Assembly: GCA_964565705.1 (NCBI GenBank)
Contig: CAZMGD010000131.1
Coordinates: 1 to 10,062 of the forward strand
DNA length: 10,062 bases
From: CAZMGD01 sp964565705
GTDB taxonomy: Bacteria > Actinomycetota > Acidimicrobiia > Acidimicrobiales > Ilumatobacteraceae
Reading direction: 5' to 3'
The position numbers and the translations under genes were made by a program. Below the pieces are notes generated by a model, which was not told the DNA's origin, ran no database searches, and saw nothing but the letters and a program-made list of their open reading frames with translations. Shown here in pieces: positions 4,321-10,062 of this stretch (the first letter of the stretch is position 1; each line of letters opens with the position of its first letter).

Positions 4321-7257
4321 GTGCAGCTCACCCGCGCTTCCACGTCCCGGCCACGGGTGGCGGAGGGGCCGCTGCAGATCACCTGGCTCGGGCACGAAGC
4401 GTTCGCCTGGCAACCCGGCGCCAGTCCTGCGCGGTGGAACCAGTTGGCCACCGCTCTCGCCGTCACCACGGGCATCTACCCGTCGGGCGGGTACCTCGCC
4501 TCGCGGCTGCTGCGCACCCCTGACGGCCCCGTCACGGTGCACGGCTACCTCCTTCCCCCATCGGTCCTGCTCGAGCTGCCGGCACGACCGGATGGGTCGC
4601 CGTCCGTCCGCTGGTTCGCGGCCCTCGCCGACGTCGTCCGCGGCATGCTCAGGTCCGGACGGTTCGGCCCGGTCGTCGATCTGGGCCGCGGCGACGTCCG
4701 GACGCGATGGACCCCCGTGCTCGACCCGCCGGCCGCCGCCGCGCTGGGCCGGCTCGACGACTGGTGCCCGCCGGTGGCGATCGGCAGCGACCGATCGGCT
4801 GCGGCGGTCGACATCTGCTCGACGATCGTCGAGCAGGTGGTCGAGCCGTTGCTGCGCGACGCCTCCTGGCGGGTCGACCTGCCCACGAACCGCGATGCCG
4901 TCGCTCGTGTGGCGAGGGTGGTGCGCAAGCTGCTCGACGGCCGTCAACCGCTCGCCAATCTGCACGATCCGAACGAGCTCAAGGTGGCCCGCGAGTTCGC
5001 GATCGCGTTCGAGCGGATCGCGGCGCGCGACCGTGGCGAGCCCGTGGTCGCCGGCCGCGTGCGGCTCTCCCTGCCCGACGATCCCGCGGGCGCGTGGCCA
5101 CTCGAGGTCGAGCTCGTCGAGGTGGGCGCGCCCGACCACTGGTGTACGGCCGAGCAGATGACGTCCGCGTCCGGCGAGGCGCTCGCGCTCGCCGGCGATG
5201 CCTCCCACCTGCCGCTGCTCGCCGCCGAGATCGACCGGGTGCTCGACGCCGTGTCGGCCGTGCTCGGCGAGGCCGCGCCCGACTGGACCCACGGTGTCGC
5301 CAGGCTGCACGTGGACGCCGCCGCGGCCATGCTCGAGGCGATGGACGAACTGGCCGACGCGTCGGTCGAGGTGCTCGTGCCGGCGTCGCTGGCTCGCCGC
5401 TCCCCGTCGGTGTCCGCCACCGCGAGCCCTTCGGATCACACGCCGAGCGGACGACTGGGGCGCACCGCGCTCGTGTCATGGAACGTCGACGTGGACGGCG
5501 CGCCGGTCGACGAGGGCGTGATCCACCGTGCCCTCCAGGCGGGCAGCTCGCTCGTCCAGGTCGGTGGTCGCTGGGTGCGACTCGACGCCGCCGCGGCGCG
5601 CCGGGCGCTCGCCGCGGTCGCCGAGCACCGCGCTGTGCACGGCGAGCTGAGCACGGTCGAACTGCTGCGCCTCGCCGCCGAACTGGACGCAGAGGCCGAG
5701 CGCGCTTTCGAGCGGTCCGACGCCCTGATCCACCAGCCGCCTCCGGTCCGGGGCACCGCATGGCTCGGCCCGCTGCTCGCCGGCCTGCCGGACGAGAGCC
5801 TGGCCGACGGTGACGTGCCGGATTCGTTCAGCGGCACCTTGCGCCACTACCAGCAGCGCGGCCTCGGTTGGCTCCAGTTCCTCGACCGCGTCGGACTCGG
5901 TGGCTGCCTCGCCGACGACATGGGGCTCGGGAAAACCCCGACGGCCCTCGCGCACCTCGCCGGGCGGGACGGGCCGCACCTCGTGGTGTGTCCGCTGTCG
6001 GTCGTGCGCAACTGGCAGCGCGAGGCGGCCCGGTTCACACCGTTGCAGCGCGTGCTCGTGCACCACGGAGCGGGGCGGGTGAAGGACGACCGACTGGTGC
6101 ACGCGATCGCCGAGGCCGACGTCGTGATCACGACCTACCAGCTGCTGGCCCGCGACCTGGAGACGCTGGCGAGCGTCGCCTGGGGCACGGTCGTGCTCGA
6201 CGAGGCGCAGACGATCAAGAACGCGCACACCAAGGCGGCGCGTGCGTCCCGTCACCTCCGTGCGGATCAGGTCGTCGCGCTCACCGGCACGCCCGTCGAG
6301 AACCGGCTCGGCGAACTGTGGTCGATCCTCGACGTGACGACGCCGGGCCTGCTCGGCAGCGAGCGCAGCTTCAAGGAGCGCTTCGCCCAACCGATCGAGC
6401 GCGAGCGCGACGCGGCGGCGGTCGCTGCGCTGCGAACGCTCACGTCGCCGTTCATCCTCCGCCGCACCAAGGCCGACAAGAGCCTGGTGCCGGAGCTGCC
6501 CGACAAGATCGAGCAGATCGCCTGGGCCCCGCTCACGCGCGAGCAGGCGGCGATGTACCAGGGCGTCGTCGACCAGCTGCTGAACGACGCCCAGCAGGAG
6601 TCCGGCATGCGGCGCCGGGGGCTGGTGCTCGCCTCCCTCACCCGGCTCAAGCAGATCTGCAACCACCCGGTCAACGCGCTCGCCGACGGCTCGGCGCTCG
6701 CCAACCGTTCCGGCAAGCTGGCCCGCTTCGACGAGCTCGTCGACGACCTCCTCGAGGCCGATGAACGGGCGCTGGTGTTCACCCAGTTCAAGGCGATGGG
6801 CGACCTGCTGGTGCGGCACCTGCAGGAGCGCAGCGAGCTGCACGTGCCGTTCCTCCACGGCGGTGTGAGCAAGGCGCGCCGCGATGCGATGGTCGACCGC
6901 TTCCAGGAAGGCCTCGGCGCTCCCCTGCTGCTCGTCTCGCTGAAGGCCGGTGGGACCGGGTTGAACCTGACCGCAGCATCTCGGGTCGTGCACTACGACC
7001 GATGGTGGAACCCGGCGGTGGAGGATCAGGCGACGGACCGGGCGTGGCGCATCGGCCAGACCCGCTCGGTGTTCGTGCACAAGCTGGTGTGCCAGGGCAC
7101 GATCGAGGAGAAGGTGTCCGCCCTGATCGACGACAAGCGGGCTCTGGCCGACGCCGTGGTCGGCACCACCGGCGAGAGCTGGCTGAGCGAGCTGTCCACC
7201 GACGAGCTGCGCGAGCTGATCGTGCTCGACGCCTCCGCCCGAGGAGAGGACGGGTGA
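4321..7257 (+). CDS. SNF2-family DEAD-like ATPase/helicase (HelZ-type, with SNF2-associated N-terminal domain)
   Basis: This is a double-stranded-DNA-dependent ATPase of the Swi2/Snf2 family, expected to translocate on DNA and remodel protein-DNA complexes. It has 978 residues and looks intact. The first ~500 residues resemble the bacterial SNF2-associated region that precedes the motor in HelZ-like proteins. Motor core: motif I LADDMGLGKT (530-539, Lys538); Ia LVVCPLSVVRNW; motif II DEAQ (627-630); motif III LTGTP (654-658) with VENRLGELWS; ILRRTK before the second lobe; motif IV ALVFTQF; motif V GGTGLNLTAA (877-886) followed by YDRWWNPAVEDQ; motif VI QATDRAWRIGQTR (903-915). The GTG at 4321 is the only start possible near the conserved N-terminus because of an in-frame TGA 27 bases upstream. 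The stop overlaps the SWIM gene start by four bases. Function is inferred from family: DNA repair or transcription-related remodelling. It has no nuclease or methylase domain that would mark a restriction system. Confidence 0.95.
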   Translation: MQLTRASTSRPRVAEGPLQITWLGHEAFAWQPGASPARWNQLATALAVTTGIYPSGGYLASRLLRTPDGPVTVHGYLLPPSVLLELPARPDGSPSVRWFAALADVVRGMLRSGRFGPVVDLGRGDVRTRWTPVLDPPAAAALGRLDDWCPPVAIGSDRSAAAVDICSTIVEQVVEPLLRDASWRVDLPTNRDAVARVARVVRKLLDGRQPLANLHDPNELKVAREFAIAFERIAARDRGEPVVAGRVRLSLPDDPAGAWPLEVELVEVGAPDHWCTAEQMTSASGEALALAGDASHLPLLAAEIDRVLDAVSAVLGEAAPDWTHGVARLHVDAAAAMLEAMDELADASVEVLVPASLARRSPSVSATASPSDHTPSGRLGRTALVSWNVDVDGAPVDEGVIHRALQAGSSLVQVGGRWVRLDAAAARRALAAVAEHRAVHGELSTVELLRLAAELDAEAERAFERSDALIHQPPPVRGTAWLGPLLAGLPDESLADGDVPDSFSGTLRHYQQRGLGWLQFLDRVGLGGCLADDMGLGKTPTALAHLAGRDGPHLVVCPLSVVRNWQREAARFTPLQRVLVHHGAGRVKDDRLVHAIAEADVVITTYQLLARDLETLASVAWGTVVLDEAQTIKNAHTKAARASRHLRADQVVALTGTPVENRLGELWSILDVTTPGLLGSERSFKERFAQPIERERDAAAVAALRTLTSPFILRRTKADKSLVPELPDKIEQIAWAPLTREQAAMYQGVVDQLLNDAQQESGMRRRGLVLASLTRLKQICNHPVNALADGSALANRSGKLARFDELVDDLLEADERALVFTQFKAMGDLLVRHLQERSELHVPFLHGGVSKARRDAMVDRFQEGLGAPLLLVSLKAGGTGLNLTAASRVVHYDRWWNPAVEDQATDRAWRIGQTRSVFVHKLVCQGTIEEKVSALIDDKRALADAVVGTTGESWLSELSTDELRELIVLDASARGEDG
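7241..7249 (+). promoter_or_regulatory. Ribosome binding site of the SWIM protein gene
   Basis: GAGGAGAGG lies inside the last codons of the SNF2 gene, and its GGAG core is seven bases from the GTG at 7254. Together with the GTGA overlap it fixes the start of the SWIM gene well inside the longer open frame and suggests translation coupled to the SNF2 gene. Confidence 0.8.
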
Positions 7258-7976
7258 CGACAGTGACCGTCAGCCCCCGCTACCGCAGCCGCGACGAGAT
7301 GGCCGCCGCGCCGGCCAAGCTGGCGACGACGATGCTGGAGGTCGTCACCGCCGGTTCGGCGGACGGCGCTCGCTTCAGTCGAGGGCGCGCCTACGCACGT
7401 GATGGGGCCGTCGTCGTGATCCACGTCAGCACGGGCCGCCTCGAGGCCGAGGTCGCCGGCAGCCGCTCCAGCGAGTACGAGGTCACGATCGACGTGGTGC
7501 TCGCCAGGGGCACACCCGAACCGTCGAACACCCCGGCCGCGATCATCCAACTCGTCCCCGAGCCCGACGACCTGCGCTTCAGCTGCACGTGCCCGGACCA
7601 GTCAGACGCGTGCAAGCACGCGGTGGCCGCGCTGCTCGCGTTCGCCGCCGAAGTCGGCGACCGCCCCGACCTGCTCCGGCTGTGGCGGGTGGGCGCGACC
7701 GAGCGCGCTCGCGTCGGCGCCGCCAAGGACGCACCGCAGCGTCGGCCCGCTGTCGAGCCACCCCCACGCGCGGAACCGTGGCAGCAGCCTGCCTGGCAGG
7801 AGTACCTCGGCACCGCTGACGACTCCCCCGCCGCTGCGCAGGTGCACGCCCTGCTACCGCCGCTGCCCGATGCGTTCACCGAGCACGTCGGACAGTTCGA
7901 CGTCACCGCGTTCGTGCGCTCGGCCCGCGACGCCGTCGCACGAAGCATCGAGCGCGACCCTCGGCGGTCGCGCTAA
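7254..7976 (+). CDS. SWIM zinc-finger protein, partner of the SNF2 ATPase
   Basis: The protein has 240 residues from the GTG at 7254, which overlaps the SNF2 stop codon as GTGA and follows a strong Shine-Dalgarno; the open frame extends upstream only inside the SNF2 gene. Its defining motif is CTCPDQSDACKH (C-x-C-x6-C-x-H, about residues 109-120), the zinc-chelating SWIM pattern, followed by AVAALLAFA. SWIM domains bind DNA or proteins and are known to occur beside or fused to SWI2/SNF2 ATPases in bacteria. Before it lies a segment with RFSRGRAYARDGAVVVIHVS (about 40-59) typical of these partners, in which the DNA path or a strand-rich fold is expected. The C-terminal part (about 150-240) is Pro/Ala/Arg-rich, includes EPWQQPAWQEYL and is not recognised. 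I infer that it forms a complex with, or targets, the SNF2 motor; no enzymatic motif is visible. Confidence 0.88.
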   Translation: MTTVTVSPRYRSRDEMAAAPAKLATTMLEVVTAGSADGARFSRGRAYARDGAVVVIHVSTGRLEAEVAGSRSSEYEVTIDVVLARGTPEPSNTPAAIIQLVPEPDDLRFSCTCPDQSDACKHAVAALLAFAAEVGDRPDLLRLWRVGATERARVGAAKDAPQRRPAVEPPPRAEPWQQPAWQEYLGTADDSPAAAQVHALLPPLPDAFTEHVGQFDVTAFVRSARDAVARSIERDPRRSR

Positions 7977-7979
7977 CGT
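7974..7979 (+). promoter_or_regulatory. Candidate -10 box for the methyltransferase gene
   Basis: TAACGT, whose first three bases are the stop codon of the SWIM gene, ends nine bases before the ATG at 7989. No Shine-Dalgarno precedes that ATG, so a near-leaderless start is plausible. Alternatively the gene is simply read through from the SNF2-SWIM transcript. Evidence is only the hexamer and its spacing. Confidence 0.3.
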
Positions 7980-7988
7980 GCGTTTCCA

Positions 7989-8813
7989 ATGGACGAGACT
8001 TCACTCCCATATTCTGAGCATTGGCTGCCGGCGTGGGACGGCGCCGCGTACGCCGCCAACACCGGGCACCACCGGGCCAACGACGCCTGGTACCTCGAAC
8101 ACTTCCCGGTCCGTCCCGCCGATCGGCTGCTCGACGTCGGGTGCGGCTCGGGCGACTTCACCGCGATCGTCGCCGCGCTCGTGCCCGACGGGACCGTCGT
8201 CGGGCTCGACCCGCAACCCACGATGCTCCAGGAGGCAGCACGGCTCGCTCGGCCCAACCAGTCGTTCGTGCTCGGCACCGCGCAAGGCTTGCGCGAAGCG
8301 CTGCCACCCGATGCCGTGTTCGACGCCGTCTACACCCGTGCCACGCTGCAGTGGGTTCCGTGGCACGAGCATCCCGGTGTCGTCGAGTCGATGGCCTCGC
8401 TCGTGCGTCCCGGTGGCTGGATCCGGGTCGAGATGGGTGGTCACGGCAACATCGCACGCATCGCAGAGCTCGTCGGTGAGATCTCGATCGCTCATGGCGG
8501 TGGCCCCGCACCGTGGGCCTTTCCCGATGCTGCGCAGTACCTCGACCTGTTCGAGCGCTCCGGGCTCGACGCGACCACGGAGGTATCGGGCTACGTGCAC
8601 ACGGTGGCACAGCGCCGCCACTTCACCCGCGACTCGCTGCTCGGCTGGCTGTCCAGCCAGTGCGTCGAGGCGTTCCGAGCAGGGATGCCCGCCGACGCGT
8701 TCGACGCGTTCCGCGCCGAGACGCTCGCGTCGGTCGATCACCTCCGACGCCACGACGGCACCTACGACCAGACCTTCGTCCGCCTCGACGCCCTCGCCCA
8801 CAAACCCACCTGA
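7989..8813 (+). CDS. Class I SAM-dependent methyltransferase (small-molecule type)
   Basis: The protein has 274 residues with a Rossmann-type methyltransferase core. Motif I is LLDVGCGSGDF (47-57), the acidic end of strand 2 is Asp74 in VVGLDPQPTML (70-80), and the strand-4 region is FDAVYTRATLQWVPWHEHPG (111-130), which recalls trans-aconitate / ubiquinone-type methyltransferases. VRPGGWIRVEMGG (about 139-151) gives the strand-5 region. The substrate-binding C-terminal half does not identify a substrate. There are no DNA-methylase signatures (no DPPY or PCQ motif), so it should not be read as a modification enzyme of the SNF2 gene next door. The ATG at 7989 is 12 bases after the SWIM stop. 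It ends 9 bases before a perfect inverted repeat and is the last gene of the plus-strand block. Confidence 0.88.
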   Translation: MDETSLPYSEHWLPAWDGAAYAANTGHHRANDAWYLEHFPVRPADRLLDVGCGSGDFTAIVAALVPDGTVVGLDPQPTMLQEAARLARPNQSFVLGTAQGLREALPPDAVFDAVYTRATLQWVPWHEHPGVVESMASLVRPGGWIRVEMGGHGNIARIAELVGEISIAHGGGPAPWAFPDAAQYLDLFERSGLDATTEVSGYVHTVAQRRHFTRDSLLGWLSSQCVEAFRAGMPADAFDAFRAETLASVDHLRRHDGTYDQTFVRLDALAHKPT

Positions 8814-8821
8814 CCCCATTG

Positions 8822-8871
8822 GTTCTCGGTCGGTTTCTGGTCGTTCCTGCGACCAGAAACCGACCGAGAAC
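8822..8871. terminator. Perfect 22-bp inverted repeat between convergent genes, likely bidirectional terminator
   Basis: The left arm (8822-8843, beginning GTTCTCGGTCGG) is fully complementary to the right arm (8850-8871, ending CCGACCGAGAAC), around a six-base loop TTCCTG (8844-8849). All 22 pairs match. It lies 8 bases after the methyltransferase stop and 16 bases from the amidohydrolase stop, the expected place for a shared terminator. There is no T-run after either arm, so it would be a U-tract-less hairpin or a dispersed palindrome serving as one. The rest of the 74-base gap shows nothing else. Confidence 0.7.
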
Positions 8872-8887
8872 GCGGGGCGTGGCCCAC

Positions 8888-10062
8888 CTACCCGACGGCG
8901 ACCGTCTGGCGCTGGGCCAGCTGGAGGCCGTTGGTGCGCATGATCTTCTCCGCGTCGCCGTCTGTGTAACCGGCGCGGCGGAGGTCGAAGATGTAGTCGG
9001 TCGGGTTGGCGAGGCCTTCGGCGTGGGGCCAGTCGCTGCCCATCAGGATCCGGTCGGCACCCATCAGCTCGCGCAGCGCGCTCAGGTCGTCCTCGTAGTA
9101 CGGCGACACCCACACGTGGCGCTTCAGCGTGTCGACGGGATCTTCCTGGTACATGAACGGGGTCATGCCGAACGACTTCTTCAGCTTCTTGTGGAGGTGG
9201 AACACCCACTCGCTGCCGAGCTCGATCGACGCCACACGGATGTTCGGGTGGCGCAGGAAGAAGCCGTCGGCGAGCATCCCAGCCACCGTGTCATGGATCG
9301 GATCGTGCGACAGCAGGCCGCGCAGCGGGCTCTGGCGGAACGCCTCCATCTCCGACGACTCGCCCCAGTGCTCCAGGTAGCGGCTGTAGGCGGAGTCGCC
9401 ACCGTGGAGGCCGAGCGTCACGCCGGCTTCGTTGACCCTGGCCCAGAACGGGTCGTAGTACGGATCGGACGGCGCGCGGCCACCGGACGCGGTGACGACC
9501 GGCCCGACGCCGATGATGACGATCCGGGCGTCGTTGGCGAGCGCCCACTCCAGTTCGGCCACCGCCGAGTCGAGATCGGTCAGCGACATGAACGCCGCCG
9601 AGTAGATCCGGTCGCGGTAGTTGAGGCCCCAGTCCTCGTCGAGCCAGCGGTTGAACGCCCGGAACGCCGCCTGCAGCGCCGGCACGTCGTTGATCAGCGC
9701 CTGCTCCATGCCGACGCCGAGGGTCGGGAAGAAGAACGCTGCTTCCAGGCCCTGCTCGTCCATCACCTCCAGCCGGACGTCGCGGTTGCGGTACTCGGGG
9801 CGCGACGCGATCGGGTCGAGCTCGCCGAACAGCTCCCGCACACCCTGCTGCTTGGGGTTGCGGCCACGGAAGTACTCGTCGAGCTGGCCCGGCTTGGAGA
9901 CCGGGTCGAACGTCGGGTTCGGGATGAACCGGTTCACTCGGCCGCCGACGAGCAGCCGGCGCTTGCCGTTGACATCGGCCCACTCCATCGCCCGCTTCCG
10001 GTACTGCGGCTCGATGTGGCGGGTGAAGGCGTCGAGCGCCTCGTAGTAGTGGTTGTCGGCGT
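8888..10062 (-). CDS. Amidohydrolase-2 family (TIM-barrel) metal-dependent hydrolase, 5' end missing
   Basis: 390 codons plus the stop (TAG) are visible, and the frame is still open at the right edge, so a short N-terminal piece lies outside the window. The first visible residues, ADNHYYEALDAFTRHIEPQY, are the opening of the barrel in this family, with Asp2 and His4 as probable metal ligands, so the true start should be only a few codons away. An ATG at 9988 exists but would remove this metal site and is rejected. Further landmarks are GLHGGDS (His at visible residue 219), the segment FLRHPNIRVASIELGSEWVFHL (longest piece given in two parts: HPNIRVASIE, LGSEWVFHL), SPYYEDDL, and MGSDWPHAEG with Asp343, the likely catalytic aspartate. 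The family covers decarboxylases and hydrolases of carboxylated or aromatic compounds; the substrate cannot be told here. It converges with the methyltransferase gene; its upstream neighbour is not visible. Confidence 0.88.
   Translation of the reverse strand, partial: ADNHYYEALDAFTRHIEPQYRKRAMEWADVNGKRRLLVGGRVNRFIPNPTFDPVSKPGQLDEYFRGRNPKQQGVRELFGELDPIASRPEYRNRDVRLEVMDEQGLEAAFFFPTLGVGMEQALINDVPALQAAFRAFNRWLDEDWGLNYRDRIYSAAFMSLTDLDSAVAELEWALANDARIVIIGVGPVVTASGGRAPSDPYYDPFWARVNEAGVTLGLHGGDSAYSRYLEHWGESSEMEAFRQSPLRGLLSHDPIHDTVAGMLADGFFLRHPNIRVASIELGSEWVFHLHKKLKKSFGMTPFMYQEDPVDTLKRHVWVSPYYEDDLSALRELMGADRILMGSDWPHAEGLANPTDYIFDLRRAGYTDGDAEKIMRTNGLQLAQRQTVAVG

Noticed and set aside
4213..5439. Upstream extension of the PimA-like frame on the minus strand
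   Set aside because: The extension runs antisense through the SNF2 gene; the glycosyltransferase fold begins at the ATG near 4212.
5476..7080. 534-codon open frame antisense to the SNF2 gene
   Set aside because: It mirrors the SNF2 coding frame; its translation is rich in Arg, Gly and His and shows no domain. Such shadows are normal in GC-rich DNA.
7002..7253. Upstream extension of the SWIM frame into the SNF2 gene
   Set aside because: Its translation is low-complexity, while a strong Shine-Dalgarno and GTGA overlap mark the start at 7254.
4321..8813. SNF2, SWIM and methyltransferase genes as a DISARM-like or restriction defence island
   Set aside because: The methyltransferase lacks DNA-methylase motifs, there is no nuclease or phospholipase D-type gene, and the surroundings are housekeeping genes without mobile elements.

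Overview
This is a GC-rich (roughly 70 % by eye, not counted), gene-dense stretch that looks like the chromosome of an actinomycete. An Acidimicrobiia / Ilumatobacter-like bacterium is my best guess. The guess rests on the base composition, a PimA-like mannosyltransferase close to pdxS as in mycobacteria, threonine-rich linkers in an exported lipoprotein, and several starts that look leaderless. No rRNA, tRNA, CRISPR array, insertion sequence, phage gene or origin was seen, and no stretch longer than 300 bases lacks a gene. The longest gaps are about 108 and 74 bases.

Left block, minus strand, about 1-4212, read right to left: pimA-like glycosyltransferase, lemA, htpX (M48 membrane protease), a DUF3048 (YerB-family) lipoprotein, and the first 82 codons of pdxS (PLP synthase), which runs off the left edge. 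The first two genes overlap as GTGA. The following gaps are 63, 35 and 54 bases, so this is probably one operon, with an extra promoter candidate directly in front of pdxS. The theme is the cell envelope (phosphatidylinositol mannoside synthesis, membrane protein quality control, an exported lipoprotein) plus vitamin B6 synthesis.

Middle block, plus strand, 4321-8813: a complete 978-residue SNF2-family ATPase/helicase, a SWIM zinc-finger protein coupled to it by a GTGA overlap and a strong Shine-Dalgarno sequence, and a class I SAM-dependent methyltransferase. The SNF2 and SWIM proteins very likely work together on DNA. The methyltransferase follows 12 bases later but resembles small-molecule methyltransferases, and it has a promoter candidate of its own. 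A 108-base divergent promoter region separates this block from the left one.

Right block, minus strand, 8888-10062: an amidohydrolase-2 family metal-dependent hydrolase whose 5' end lies beyond the right edge. It converges with the methyltransferase across a 74-base gap that holds a perfect 22-bp inverted repeat, probably a two-way terminator.

I do not see a clearly new multi-gene system. The items most worth a second look are the SNF2-SWIM pair, the lemA-htpX-DUF3048 group placed between pimA and pdxS, the perfect palindrome without a U-tract, and the repeated TANNNT-to-start-codon spacing that suggests leaderless transcripts.
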